This document shows, piece after piece, positions 24,232 through 33,625 of a stretch of DNA of 64,000 nt. The stretch covers positions 207,118 to 271,117 of the forward strand of contig JAURZM010000079.1 in assembly GCA_030653385.1 (NCBI GenBank), in the 5' to 3' direction. The number at the start of each line of letters is the position of its first letter. Within the stretch, counting starts at the first letter, position 1. The position numbers and the translations under genes are program-made. Below the pieces are notes generated by a model. The model worked only from the letters and a program-made list of their open reading frames with translations. It made no database searches and was not told the origin of the DNA. Source of the stretch: Rubrivivax sp. (lineage in GTDB: Bacteria > Pseudomonadota > Gammaproteobacteria > Burkholderiales > Burkholderiaceae_C).

Positions 24232-25653
24232 TCAGTCGCGTGTGACCCGGATGACCTCTTCAAGCGATGTCACGCCCGACTGCACCAGCCGTTCACCGTC
24301 TTCGCGCATCGACCGCAAGCCCGCCGCACGCGCGGCCGTGGCCAGTTCCTGTTCGGACGCGCGGTTGTGCACCAGCGCCTGCACATCGGGGTCAACCACC
24401 ATCAACTCATAGACACCGGTGCGGCCCTTGTAGCCGGTGTGGGCGCAATGCTCGCAGCCCACCGGGTGCCAGCGGCCGGCATCGTCCTGCCGCTTGCAGC
24501 GTGGGCACAGCTTGCGCACCAGGCGCTGCGCCAGCACGCCCAAGAGGCTGCTGCTCAGCAAGAAGGGTTCGACGCCCATGTCGATGAGCCGTGTCACGCT
24601 GCTCGGTGCGTCGTTGGTGTGCACGGTGGCCAGCACCAGGTGGCCGGTCAGGCTGGCCTGGATGGCGATCTGCGCGGTTTCGAAGTCGCGGATCTCGCCG
24701 ATCATGATGACGTCCGGGTCCTGGCGCAGGATGGCACGCAGCGCCTTCGCAAAGGTCAGGTCGATCTTCGGATTCACCTGCGTCTGGCCGATGCCCGGCA
24801 GTTCGTATTCCACCGGGTCTTCGACGGTCAGCACATTGGTGGTGGCGGTGTCCACACGCGTGAGCGATGCGTACAGCGTGGTCGTCTTGCCCGAACCCGT
24901 GGGCCCGGTGACGAGCACGATGCCGTGTGGCTGCTGGATCAGGCGCGCAAAGGCGTTCAGCACCTCGCCGTCCATGCCCAGGCCTTCCAGCGTGAAACGG
25001 CTTTCGGTCTTGTCCAGCAAGCGCAGCACCGCCCGTTCGCCATGTGAAGAAGGCAGCGTGCTGACCCGCACGTCGATGGCCCGCCCGCCGATGCGCAGGC
25101 TGATGCGGCCGTCCTGCGGCAGCCGCTTTTCCGCGATGTCGAGCTCGGCCATGATCTTCAGCCGGCTGATCATCGCCGCGTGCAGCGCCTTGTTGGGCTG
25201 CACCACCTCGCGCAGCGTGCCGTCGACACGAAAGCGCACGCTGCTGCTGCGTTCGTAGGGCTCGATGTGGATGTCCGACGCACCATCTTTCGCCGCTTGC
25301 GTGAGCAGCGCATTGAGCATGCGGATGATCGGCGCGTCGTCGGCCGCTTCCAGCAGGTCTTCCACCGCCGGCAGCTCCTGCATCATGCGGCTCAGGTCGA
25401 CACCACTTTCCACTTCGCCGATGACCGCGGCGGCACTGCTTTCACCCCCCGCGTAGGCCGCGGCGATGCGCTGGCCCAGCGTGGCGGTGGCTTCGTGTTC
25501 GAAACGGGCCACCTCGAAGTGGCGCGTGACCTCGGCCAGCGCCGATGCGGACGTGGTCTCGCCGGCCCACAGCAGCAGCTGTTCGCCGTCGTCTTCGAGC
25601 AGCAGCGTGTGCGCCTTGGCGAATGCGTAGGGCAGCGGGTGTCGCGTGGCCAT
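24232..25653 (-). CDS. gspE: Type II secretion ATPase GspE
   Basis: A 473-residue hexameric secretion ATPase. Walker A is TGPTGSGKTTTLYA, the Asp box VIMIGEIRDFETAQIA and the His box LATVHTNDA follow. The zinc-binding four-cysteine motif is present (LCPRCKRQ and GCEHCAHTG). It is slightly short of the usual size, because the N-terminal domain that contacts GspL is compact. It sits 8 bp after gspD. Confidence 0.97.
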   Translation of the reverse strand: MATRHPLPYAFAKAHTLLLEDDGEQLLLWAGETTSASALAEVTRHFEVARFEHEATATLGQRIAAAYAGGESSAAAVIGEVESGVDLSRMMQELPAVEDLLEAADDAPIIRMLNALLTQAAKDGASDIHIEPYERSSSVRFRVDGTLREVVQPNKALHAAMISRLKIMAELDIAEKRLPQDGRISLRIGGRAIDVRVSTLPSSHGERAVLRLLDKTESRFTLEGLGMDGEVLNAFARLIQQPHGIVLVTGPTGSGKTTTLYASLTRVDTATTNVLTVEDPVEYELPGIGQTQVNPKIDLTFAKALRAILRQDPDVIMIGEIRDFETAQIAIQASLTGHLVLATVHTNDAPSSVTRLIDMGVEPFLLSSSLLGVLAQRLVRKLCPRCKRQDDAGRWHPVGCEHCAHTGYKGRTGVYELMVVDPDVQALVHNRASEQELATAARAAGLRSMREDGERLVQSGVTSLEEVIRVTRD

Positions 25654-25661
25654 TCGCAGGC

Positions 25662-27848
25662 TCAGGGCGAGGTGGTCGCCGGCGGGTTCAGCGAAGCCGG
25701 CGGCGCCGACGCGGCCGAAGACGCGGGCAGCGGCGCCAGCGGCGGCAGCACCGGCGATTCATTGATCGGCATCACCACGCTGGGCTGCGGCTGCGAGTTG
25801 CGCTGCTCGCCGCGGATCTGCTCGTAGCGGTCCACGCTCAGGCGGTTGGCACTTTCGGCGTCGCGCAGCACCACCGGGCGCAGGAAAACCATCAGGTTGG
25901 TGCGCCGGCGCTCGCGGCTTTCGCTGCGGAACAAGCCGCCGATCAGCGGCAGGTCACCCAGCAGCGGCACCTTGCTCTTGTTGGTGACGAAGCGGTCTTC
26001 GATCAGACCGCCCAGCACCAGGATGGCGCCGTCGTCCACCACCACCGTGTTTTCGATGCTGCGCTTGGTGGTGGACGGGCCGGCGTTGGTGGTGCCGGCT
26101 GCCGTGGTTTCCTTGACACTGCTCTGTTCCTGGAAGATCGTCATGCGCACCGCACCGCCTTCGCCAATCTGCGGCCGGATGCGCAATGTGATGCCCACGT
26201 CCTTGCGCTCGATGGTCTGGAAGGGGTTGGCGTTGACGCCGGTGCCGCCCGCGCCGGTGAACTGCCCGGTGATGAAGGGCACGTTTTCGCCGACCACGAT
26301 CTTGGCTTCTTCGTTGTCCAGCGTGATCAGGTTCGGGGTGCTGATGATGTTGGTTTCGCTCTGTGTCTGCAGCATGCGTGCGATGGCCGCCAGTGAGGTG
26401 ACACCGTTGATCACGCTCAGCAGCCCCACGTTCAGGCCCTGGCCCAGGTTGATCTGGCCCTGCGCGGCCGAGGTGTTGATGTCGATGATGCCGGGCCGGC
26501 CGCTGCCGGCGAAGTTGGTGCCGGTGACGACACCGAACTTGTCGCCGCTTTTGCCCAGCAGGCCCTGCCACTGGAAGCCGAAGTCGGCCGAATCGGAAGG
26601 CGCCACCTCGACGATCATGCTTTCGATGTAGACCTGCGCGCGGCGCGAATCCAACTGGTCGATCAGCGCACGCACCTGTTTGTACAGCGGCTCGGGTGCC
26701 GTGATGATGAGCGAATTGGTGGCCGGGTCGGCCTGGATGAAACCGCCGGTGCTGGGCTGCGCCGCGCCGGTGACGGCGGCCGTGGCCTGCGGCGATGTGC
26801 CGGGTACACCAGCGGCCGCGGCTGCCGGCAAGCCCGACGGTGCTGGCGCCGAACCGCCGCTGCTGGTGCCGCCGGCCGCACCGAAGGCGGCGCGCACCAC
26901 GGTAGCCAGCCGTACCGCGTCGGCGTTTTTCAGGTGCACCACCCACATGCCGCCGCCGGGGCCGATCAGGTTGTTGGGGCGGTCCAGCCGCGCGATGTTG
27001 GCTCGCACCAGGGCCAGGCGGGACGGGTTGGCGGCGCGGATGACCAGGGCATTGGCCCGCGAATCGGCCACCACGGTGACGCCGCCACCGGCCACGCCTT
27101 GTGCACCCGGCACCGGCGACACACCGCCGCCGTCGCTGAGCCGCTGCACCAGCGGCGCCAGGTCGGCGGCCACGGCGTGCTGCAACTGCACCACCTCGAC
27201 GTCGGTGCCCGAGGCCACGTCCAGCGCCGCGATGATCTTGGCAATGCGCTGCAGATTTTCGGCGTAGTCGGTGATGACCAGCGAATTGCTGCCCGGGTTG
27301 GCGTTGATGGTGTTGTTGGCGCTGATCAGCGGCCGCAGCACCGCCACCAGGTTGTTGGGGTTTTCGTAGCGCAGCGGAAAGATCTGCGTGATGACCTGGT
27401 CACCACGCACCGACACCTCGCCCACGCTCACGGTGCCGGTCTGCAACTTGGCGTCGGCCTCGGGCACCACCTTCAGCAGGCCACCACTTTCCACCACCGC
27501 GAAACCCATGCCGCGCAAGGCCGACAGGTAGCTGGCAAACGCCTGGCGGATGCTCTGCGGCTGTTCGCTGTAGACGGTGATGTTGCCCTTCACACGCGGG
27601 TCGATGACGATGGCGCGGTCGATCATCGCGGCAAAGGCCCGGGTCACGGCTTCGACGTCGGCATTGACGAAGTTCACCGTCACCGGCGCGCGGCTGCGCG
27701 GCGAGATGCGGGGCGCGTTGTCCTGTGCCATCGCAGGTGGCAGGGCCATCGCAATGGCCAGCAGGGCCACCAGCGACTGCCTGGTGCGACGTGCGATGTG
27801 CAAACGCCAGCCGGCGGGCCGGGCTGCGCGAGACGACGCTGTGTTCAT
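25662..27848 (-). CDS. gspD: Type II secretion outer-membrane secretin GspD
   Basis: A 728-residue secretin. The signal region ends near LLAIAMALPPAMAQ. The N0 domain begins VTVNFVNADVEAVTRAFA, repeated N1-N3 domains follow (for example ANNTINANPGSNSLVITDYA), with Gly/Ser/Pro/Ala-rich linkers around 330-360. The secretin core has VPLLGDLPLIGGLFRS. The ATG at 27848 was chosen because it opens the basic signal N-region; a further upstream in-frame start lies in gspN. It follows gspN with a 2-bp gap. Confidence 0.97.
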   Translation of the reverse strand: MNTASSRAARPAGWRLHIARRTRQSLVALLAIAMALPPAMAQDNAPRISPRSRAPVTVNFVNADVEAVTRAFAAMIDRAIVIDPRVKGNITVYSEQPQSIRQAFASYLSALRGMGFAVVESGGLLKVVPEADAKLQTGTVSVGEVSVRGDQVITQIFPLRYENPNNLVAVLRPLISANNTINANPGSNSLVITDYAENLQRIAKIIAALDVASGTDVEVVQLQHAVAADLAPLVQRLSDGGGVSPVPGAQGVAGGGVTVVADSRANALVIRAANPSRLALVRANIARLDRPNNLIGPGGGMWVVHLKNADAVRLATVVRAAFGAAGGTSSGGSAPAPSGLPAAAAAGVPGTSPQATAAVTGAAQPSTGGFIQADPATNSLIITAPEPLYKQVRALIDQLDSRRAQVYIESMIVEVAPSDSADFGFQWQGLLGKSGDKFGVVTGTNFAGSGRPGIIDINTSAAQGQINLGQGLNVGLLSVINGVTSLAAIARMLQTQSETNIISTPNLITLDNEEAKIVVGENVPFITGQFTGAGGTGVNANPFQTIERKDVGITLRIRPQIGEGGAVRMTIFQEQSSVKETTAAGTTNAGPSTTKRSIENTVVVDDGAILVLGGLIEDRFVTNKSKVPLLGDLPLIGGLFRSESRERRRTNLMVFLRPVVLRDAESANRLSVDRYEQIRGEQRNSQPQPSVVMPINESPVLPPLAPLPASSAASAPPASLNPPATTSP

Positions 27849-27850
27849 GG

Positions 27851-28660
27851 TCACCCGATCGAAATGAGAGACAGCGCGCCTTGGCGGCGGCCGATGATGT
27901 TGAGCAAGTTGGAAAGGGCCGCTTCCGACCCCGGTGCCGCACTGGCCTGGCCCCGGAAGCGCAGCCCCGAGGCTGCCCAATCACCCGAGCCCGACAACTG
28001 CAGCGCCCCGTCGGTGGTGTTGAGCTGGACCCTGGCCGCGTCGCCGCGTGGGTCACCCTGCAGGTCCAGGCGGTAGCTGCCCAGTTCTTCCAGCGTCGAC
28101 AGGCTGGACGACATGCCGCGCAGCTGCAGTTCGGCCTGGCCCTGCATGATCCAGCGGCCCTGCACGGCCTCGGCCACCAGCCCGGCGCTGGACAATTGCA
28201 GCGTACCCGCCGGCTTCAGCGTGTTCCAGGGTGTGCCCAGGCCCACCAGCCAGCTGGCCGGCCACTGACCCAGCACACGGGGCGCCACGGCCGAGCCAAG
28301 GGCCGCCCCGTCGCCGGCACCGGGCAGTTCGATGCGCAGGCGGCCCAGGCCCGGCACCAGCCGCAACCGCAGCTCTTGGGCGATGCAACAGGCCTGCTGC
28401 AGGCCCAGTGACAGGGCACTGCCGGCCAGCCCCAGGGTCCAGTGCAGCCGGCCTGGCAGGGCGCTGGCGTCGCGGCTGCCGGGCCCGCCAGTCAGCACCA
28501 GCACGGCGCTGCCCTGCCACACGGTGCCGCGGGCATCGGCCAGCAGCAGGCGGCCCTCGGTTCCGGCCGACACACCACGTGCCAACCACGCCGCCGGCGC
28601 AAACGCGACCAGCGCCAGCAAGGCGCCCAGGGCTGAACCGGCGAGCATCCAGCGCTTCAT
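27851..28660 (-). CDS. gspN: Type II secretion protein GspN
   Basis: A 269-residue protein with one N-terminal membrane segment (LGALLALVAFAPAAWLA), followed by ADARGTVWQGSAVL, typical of GspN. GspN is a variable, often dispensable type II component of unknown detailed role. Start and stop are packed against gspM (ATGA overlap) and gspD. Confidence 0.9.
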   Translation of the reverse strand: MKRWMLAGSALGALLALVAFAPAAWLARGVSAGTEGRLLLADARGTVWQGSAVLVLTGGPGSRDASALPGRLHWTLGLAGSALSLGLQQACCIAQELRLRLVPGLGRLRIELPGAGDGAALGSAVAPRVLGQWPASWLVGLGTPWNTLKPAGTLQLSSAGLVAEAVQGRWIMQGQAELQLRGMSSSLSTLEELGSYRLDLQGDPRGDAARVQLNTTDGALQLSGSGDWAASGLRFRGQASAAPGSEAALSNLLNIIGRRQGALSLISIG

Positions 28661-29178
28661 GGCGCGCCCCCGATGGCCACCGACAAGGTGCCGCTGTAAC
28701 CCTGCGCGGCGCGGCTCAGATTGGCGTCCACCGGGCGGGCACGGGCGCCGGCACGCACCTCGGCCAACCAGTCGCGCAAGGCGCCGGTGCCCACGCCGGT
28801 AAGCGTCAGCGTGGCCCTTTCGCCTTGCAGCGACAGCTGGGCCTTGTCACCCAGGCGGGTGGTCGCGGCACGCAGCGCGGCGGCGGCTTGGTCGGGTGTC
28901 ACCGGTGGCGCGGCACGCAGTTCGGCGGCCTCGGCGGCCAGGCGCTGCATGGCCTGCAGTTGGGCGTCCAGACGGTCGATTTCTGCCGGCGCGCGGGCCA
29001 GCGTGCGCCAGGCCGGCTGCACGGCAACGGCCCACAACAAAGCCACGCCGATCAGTGCGGATGCAACGGCCACCAGTGTCTGCTCGCGCCGCGCCAGACC
29101 GCGCCACCAGGCCTGCATCGGCGCCAGCGCGCTGCGCGGCGCGCCCATCGGGGCGGTCGAAGCACCGGTCACGTTCAC
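28657..29178 (-). CDS. gspM: Type II secretion protein GspM
   Basis: A 173-residue bitopic inner-membrane protein with a short cytoplasmic N-terminus, one helix (TLVAVASALIGVALLWAVAV) and a periplasmic ferredoxin-like domain. It pairs with GspL in the inner-membrane platform. The start is a GTG that overlaps the gspL stop (GTGA). Confidence 0.92.
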   Translation of the reverse strand: MNVTGASTAPMGAPRSALAPMQAWWRGLARREQTLVAVASALIGVALLWAVAVQPAWRTLARAPAEIDRLDAQLQAMQRLAAEAAELRAAPPVTPDQAAAALRAATTRLGDKAQLSLQGERATLTLTGVGTGALRDWLAEVRAGARARPVDANLSRAAQGYSGTLSVAIGGAP

Positions 29179-30506
29179 AGCACCCCCTGCCGCGCCAGGC
29201 GGGTCAGCAGCACCCGGCCTTCGGCAAACTCAGCCGCGTAACCGGCACTGCGCACACGTTCGCGGAACTGCTGGATCTGCGGCTCACCCCAGCCCGCGGT
29301 GGCCAGCGTCAGGCTGCCGGGTTCGAAACGCAGTGTCTGCGTCGGGCCCAGGCCGTCGGGCCAGGCAGCGGCAGCAGCGGCCATCAAGGCCTCGAGGTCG
29401 CCGTCACCGGCACGGCCCGCCGCCGTGCGCAGGCGGTCGGTTTCACGCTGCATCTGCAGCGGTGCGTCCAAGACCGCGCGCACACCCGGGTGGGCGCTGC
29501 GCAGCAGCTCGTTCATGACCGTGCGACGCTGTTCGATGGCCTGGCGCTGCTGCCAGGCATAAGCGTTCAGGCCCACCAGTTGCAGCACCAGCAAAGCCGC
29601 CAGCCCGATGCGCACCGGCCGCCAGTCGGCGCTGAAAAAACGCTTGCCCAGCGTGCGCAGCGCACGTGTGCCGCGGGCACGGGCCACCAGGTCGAACTGG
29701 CGCAGATTGCCACGCCCCTGCGCCGCTTCGAGCGCCCGTTCGGCATCGCTCATCAAGGGCACCGGCTGGCCCAGCCAATGTTCGGCGGCTTGCGCCGCAG
29801 CGGGTGTGCTGGTCCAGCGGATCAGGGCCGCGTCGTGGCCCACCGCGTCGGCCGTCAAGGCCACCGGCGCGGCACCTGGCAAAAGCGCGCGAGCCAGGCT
29901 GCCGCCCAGGCGCAGGTTCAGCACACCGTCGGGCCGCGAGAGGCTCAGCCAGGGTTGGCTGTCTTCGTCGCTGCTGCTGCCCGACAGCCCACTGCCCAAG
30001 CCGGTGCCCAGGTGAAAGTGGCCTCGCGCGCCAGCCGTGTCGGCAGGCAAGGCAGCGGTCACGACACGTTCGACACCTTGGCCCGCAGATTCGAGCGCCG
30101 TCAACGCCGCCGCCAGCCGCGGGCCGTCGGTCACCGCCACCCAGCCCGGGCGGCCCGGCACGGCACCTTCGGCCAGCGCAAAGTGCAGCGTCGGGCCTTC
30201 GTCGAGCAGGGCTTCTTCCATCACGCCAGCCAGGGCGTCGCGCAGGCGCGCGGGTGGCGCCTTGGGAATGTCGACAAGGTGCCAGCTGACGTCGGCGTCG
30301 GCCAGCAGCAGCAGCACCTGGTCGGCGCGCGGCAGCAGCGCGGCGCTGGCCTGGCCCGTCTGGACCGGTGTGCGGCCGTCGCTGCTGAGCACGTAATGCC
30401 ACTCGGTGGGCAGGCGGTGGGCCCAGGCGGCGTCGACGGTGCCGCTGGCGCCTGCGCGGGCGCCAAGCCGGTCACGGGGCGGGAGCTGGATGACGAGCAA
30501 GGACAT
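29175..30506 (-). CDS. gspL: Type II secretion protein GspL
   Basis: A 443-residue protein with an actin-like cytoplasmic domain (ATG at 30506, start MSLLVIQLPPRDRLG), one membrane helix at about 330-350 (IGLAALLVLQLVGLNAYAW) and a periplasmic ferredoxin-like domain ending GRVLLTRLARQGVL. It links the GspE ATPase to GspM. A further nine in-frame codons upstream are possible but lack support. The gap to gspK is 66 bp. Confidence 0.93.
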   Translation of the reverse strand: MSLLVIQLPPRDRLGARAGASGTVDAAWAHRLPTEWHYVLSSDGRTPVQTGQASAALLPRADQVLLLLADADVSWHLVDIPKAPPARLRDALAGVMEEALLDEGPTLHFALAEGAVPGRPGWVAVTDGPRLAAALTALESAGQGVERVVTAALPADTAGARGHFHLGTGLGSGLSGSSSDEDSQPWLSLSRPDGVLNLRLGGSLARALLPGAAPVALTADAVGHDAALIRWTSTPAAAQAAEHWLGQPVPLMSDAERALEAAQGRGNLRQFDLVARARGTRALRTLGKRFFSADWRPVRIGLAALLVLQLVGLNAYAWQQRQAIEQRRTVMNELLRSAHPGVRAVLDAPLQMQRETDRLRTAAGRAGDGDLEALMAAAAAAWPDGLGPTQTLRFEPGSLTLATAGWGEPQIQQFRERVRSAGYAAEFAEGRVLLTRLARQGVL

Positions 30507-30572
30507 GCGGTGGTCGCTGTGTTCCCGTGGCAAGGGGTCGGCTGGGGCGGGATCGGTGCCGTATTGTGGCCT

Positions 30573-31562
30573 TCAGCGCTGCGGCGCCGAGAAGCTGCGC
30601 CTTTCGCGGCGCAGGACATCCACGCGGCCGTCGCGGCGCACCAGCAGCGAACGTTCTTCCAGCACCCGGTCTTCCAGCCGCAGCCGGCCCGCGACATAGA
30701 AGTGGCTGCTGCCGACACTCACGCGGTTGGGCTCGAGCACGGTGTCGGGCGGCAGCAGGGTCTTGGCCGCTTCGAGCGTTTCGAAGGGCTTGCGCTGGCG
30801 CGCCTGCAGCAGGCGCTCCGCACTGCCCAGGTCGATGCCGTCGATGGCCGCCACGATGACCTCGCGCGAGGCGGTGTTCAGGTTCACCGGCGTGGCCACC
30901 GGCAGCAGATCGGCATAAGGTTCCAGGCGCTGCAACGTGGCCGGGTCCAGGCCCAACCAGGCCATGTCTTCCCAGCGCGAAGGTCGCAAGGGCGCGCCGT
31001 CGGGGTTGTCGGTGCTGCCACCCTGCACTTCACCCAGGGCCTGGGCGATCAGCGCCGCGGCGTCGCTTGGCGCGCCCGCCAGATCACACAGCCGCTGCAG
31101 CGCGTCCACCTGCACCTTCACCGGCTTGCCGGCGTCGTCGACCAGCGCTCGCAGGTTGAACCGCGACTGCGCGTCTTCGATGGCGCCGGAGATGAAGGCC
31201 TCGGGGCCGCTGTCGGCGTTGTTGTCCTTGTCGGCAGCCAGGAAGGACGACAGGCGCGCTTCGGCCAGCGGCTGCGCCCAGGGCTCGCCCAATGAATCGT
31301 GCGGGCTGCTTCTTTGCTGGTTGCCACGCAGGTCTTCGCGCAGGATCAGCCGGGCCCAGTCGAGTGCGCCGTTCAGGATCCAGCTGCCTTGGCCACGGGC
31401 CCGTTCGGCGGCTTCGATGGCCACCGCCCTTTCCTGCTGCCAGACCATGGCCGCGGTGATGGTGGCCACCAACGCAACGATGATCATCGCCAGCAGCAGG
31501 GCCGCACCGCGCTGTGCAGCAGCACGGCACTGGCGGGGCCATGGCAGGCGGGTGGTGTTCAT
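30573..31562 (-). CDS. gspK: Type II secretion minor pseudopilin GspK
   Basis: A 329-residue minor pseudopilin that caps the pseudopilus tip with GspI and GspJ. The N-terminus has a prepilin-like helix (GAALLLAMIIVALVATITAA). As is usual for GspK, there is no Glu at +5 after the cleavage glycine. The large globular domain includes SRFNLRALVDDAG and TPVNLNTASREVIVAAIDG. It starts 7 bp after gspJ. Confidence 0.94.
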   Translation of the reverse strand: MNTTRLPWPRQCRAAAQRGAALLLAMIIVALVATITAAMVWQQERAVAIEAAERARGQGSWILNGALDWARLILREDLRGNQQRSSPHDSLGEPWAQPLAEARLSSFLAADKDNNADSGPEAFISGAIEDAQSRFNLRALVDDAGKPVKVQVDALQRLCDLAGAPSDAAALIAQALGEVQGGSTDNPDGAPLRPSRWEDMAWLGLDPATLQRLEPYADLLPVATPVNLNTASREVIVAAIDGIDLGSAERLLQARQRKPFETLEAAKTLLPPDTVLEPNRVSVGSSHFYVAGRLRLEDRVLEERSLLVRRDGRVDVLRRERRSFSAPQR

Positions 31563-31569
31563 GGGGTGT

Positions 31570-32196
31570 TCATTGCCCGTTTGGCCCCAGCGCAATGTCG
31601 CGCGTCAGTTTCTGGCCCTGCAGCGTGATCACCACACGCACGGCGTTGGGCAGCTGTTCTCGAGTGCCCGTGACCGCACCCGTGGGCCCGGCGGGTGTCA
31701 CCACATTGCCCGTGGACTGGGCGTTGCTCCAGTCACTGCCGCGGTGGAAGTAGACCTGCCACTCGCTGGCGCCGTCGGCCACGGTCAGGTGGCCGGCTTC
31801 GTTGCCCAGGAACTGCTGGCTGGCCAGCCAGGCCTGCTGCAGCGCCAAGCTGCGCACGAAGGTGGGGCCGGCCCAGCGTTGCCACAGGCCGTTGCGCACC
31901 GACCAGGCCACCAGGGCCACACCACCGTCGACCCGCCGGGTGATGCGCAGCGTCTGGCCGTCGAAGGTGAGTGCGGGCACCAGCTCGGTGTCGTGCACGG
32001 CCTGCAGGTCCTGCTGCCATTGCAGCAGCACGGTGGACAGCCGGGTGCTGCGGTCGATGGCCTGGCGGCTGGCTTCGCGCGCACCCAGCACGCCTTCGAG
32101 CGCGAGCCAGGTGAAGGTGGACAGGATGGCCATCAGCAGCAGCGCCACCAGCACTTCGACCAGCGTGAAGCCGGCCTGTCGTCGGCCGTCTGTCAT
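31570..32196 (-). CDS. gspJ: Type II secretion minor pseudopilin GspJ
   Basis: A 208-residue minor pseudopilin with a class III cleavage site, QAG/FTLVEVLVALLLMAIL, and Glu at +5. The body includes RLSTVLLQWQQDLQAVHDTE as in other GspJ proteins. The ATG at 32196 overlaps the gspI stop (ATGA). Confidence 0.95.
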   Translation of the reverse strand: MTDGRRQAGFTLVEVLVALLLMAILSTFTWLALEGVLGAREASRQAIDRSTRLSTVLLQWQQDLQAVHDTELVPALTFDGQTLRITRRVDGGVALVAWSVRNGLWQRWAGPTFVRSLALQQAWLASQQFLGNEAGHLTVADGASEWQVYFHRGSDWSNAQSTGNVVTPAGPTGAVTGTREQLPNAVRVVITLQGQKLTRDIALGPNGQ

Positions 32197-32567
32197 TGGC
32201 GCCCCAGCACCGTGGACAGGGTGAGCAAAGGCACACCGGCTTCGGTGCTGACTTCGGCGTCGACACGCCGGAAGCTGGGGTTGGGCGTGGGCCGTGTGAT
32301 CAGCTTGCCCTTGTAGCTGCGGCCCAGCTGTTCGCAGCCGAAGTCGCTGTCGCCGACACCGGGAAACACACGGCGCAAACGCAGTTCGGTGAGCTGGTTG
32401 TCGGCACACCACTGCGCCGCGATGACGTCGCCCAGGCGGTCGGCGTTGTCGGTCAGCACACCGGCGGCTCGCAAACCGGCCGTCAGCGCGATGCTCACCA
32501 CCGCCAGCGCGACCAGCACTTCGATCAGCGTGAAGCCAGCAGGCAGGGGGCTAGCGCGGCGTGGCAT
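32193..32567 (-). CDS. gspI: Type II secretion minor pseudopilin GspI
   Basis: A 124-residue minor pseudopilin with the cleavage site PAG/FTLIEVLVALAVVSIAL and the family motif AAQWCADNQLTELRL. The ATG at 32567 gives the usual short leader; an in-frame start 14 codons upstream lies inside gspH. It overlaps the gspH end by 17 bp. Confidence 0.95.
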   Translation of the reverse strand: MPRRASPLPAGFTLIEVLVALAVVSIALTAGLRAAGVLTDNADRLGDVIAAQWCADNQLTELRLRRVFPGVGDSDFGCEQLGRSYKGKLITRPTPNPSFRRVDAEVSTEAGVPLLTLSTVLGRQ

Positions 32568-33105
32568 TGGGCAACACAGCGGCGTCGCCGGGCTCGGTGG
32601 CCACGGCAAAGGGGCTCAGGCCGTCGGTGAAGAGTTCAATGCGCCGGCCCTCCAAACCGAGCACGATGCGCTGCGCTCGCAGGATGGCCGACGGCCCCAG
32701 CACCACGCTGGGCGCGCCCACCACTTGGGCCACGACACGCGCATCCAGCCAGCGGCTGGGCAGCCCCGCCTGCGCAGGCACACCGACAAACCGGAAGTGC
32801 ACCGGGCGGCCCTGCAGGTCGCTCAGGGCCTGGCCGCTCTCACCGGTGCTGCCGGGCAACCAGATCACCGGGGCACCGGACACCCGCGATTCCGCGCGTG
32901 CTGTTTCCAGCAAGGCGATCAGGCGTTCGCCTTCTTCGTCCAGCTTGGCGGCTTCGCCGTCGGGCAGGGCCACCGCCACCAGCGACACAGCCACGGCGAC
33001 CACCGCGATCACGATCAGCAGCTCGACGATCGTGAAGCCGCGTGTGCGCCCGGGGCCCCGCAGCCAGCCAGCGCCGGGTTTACTGCCAGGAACCGATGTC
33101 GGCAT
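32551..33105 (-). CDS. gspH: Type II secretion minor pseudopilin GspH
   Basis: A 184-residue pseudopilin with cleavage at RTRG/FTIVELLIVIAVVAVAV and Glu at +5. The rest matches GspH (LIALLETARAESRVSGAPV). The proposed ATG at 33105 gives a leader of about 23 residues and a 26-bp overlap with gspG. A shorter leader cannot be excluded. Confidence 0.92.
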   Translation of the reverse strand: MPTSVPGSKPGAGWLRGPGRTRGFTIVELLIVIAVVAVAVSLVAVALPDGEAAKLDEEGERLIALLETARAESRVSGAPVIWLPGSTGESGQALSDLQGRPVHFRFVGVPAQAGLPSRWLDARVVAQVVGAPSVVLGPSAILRAQRIVLGLEGRRIELFTDGLSPFAVATEPGDAAVLPNATPR

Positions 33106-33520
33106 CTTTGTCTTCGCCACCCGGCTGGCCGTCGGCGCCGAAGCTGAAGACATCGATCTCGCCCCGCACGCCCGGGTTCAGGTACTGGTAGGCGCGGCCC
33201 CAGGGGTCGGCCGGCAGCTTTTCGAGGTAGGGCTTCCAGTTGGGGGGCACCGTGCCTGCCGTGGGCTTGCGCACCAGCGCATCCAGGCCTTGCTCGGCGC
33301 TGGGGTAACGCTGGTTGTCCAGGCGGTAGCGCTTCAGGCCCTGCATCAGCGTGTTGATGTCGGTGCGCGCTGCGGTGGCGCGGGCTTCGTCGAGACCGGA
33401 AAAGAGGTTGGGCACGATCAGCGCACCCAGCACGCCAATGATCACCAGCACGACCAGCAACTCGATCAGCGTGAAACCGCGGGCGCGGCGCGCGCGGCGA
33501 ATGAGGGGCAGGAACGTCAT
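33080..33520 (-). CDS. gspG: Type II secretion major pseudopilin GspG
   Basis: A 146-residue major pseudopilin. Cleavage is at RARG/FTLIELLVVLVIIGVL. The C-terminal part has the conserved calcium-loop region (QPGGEDKDADIGSW) and YPSAEQGLDALV. It is the first gene of the minus-strand gspGHIJKLMNDEF cluster. The ATG at 33520 was chosen for the short basic leader (MTFLPLIRRARRARG). Confidence 0.97.
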   Translation of the reverse strand: MTFLPLIRRARRARGFTLIELLVVLVIIGVLGALIVPNLFSGLDEARATAARTDINTLMQGLKRYRLDNQRYPSAEQGLDALVRKPTAGTVPPNWKPYLEKLPADPWGRAYQYLNPGVRGEIDVFSFGADGQPGGEDKDADIGSWQ

Positions 33521-33563
33521 GGCGGGGTCTGGCAGAGGTCTGTCGTCGCGGAAGCGGGCCGAT

Positions 33564-33596
33564 GGCCAGCGGGCGGCAGGGGATGGGCCGCTGGCC
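33564..33596. promoter_or_regulatory. Inverted repeat in the gspG-gspC divergent gap
   Basis: GGCCAGCGG (33564-33572) and CCGCTGGCC (33588-33596) form a perfect 9-bp inverted repeat with a 15-bp spacer in the 105-bp gap between the two divergent gsp starts. It could be an operator or a 5'-UTR hairpin. A GATAAT at 33614-33619 may be a -10 box for gspC. Confidence 0.4.
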
Positions 33597-33625
33597 CCAG
33601 GAAAGCGCTGCATGATAATCGGCGC

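Noticed and set aside
27849..27980. 44-codon upstream extension of gspD
   Set aside because: It overlaps gspN and would disrupt the signal peptide.
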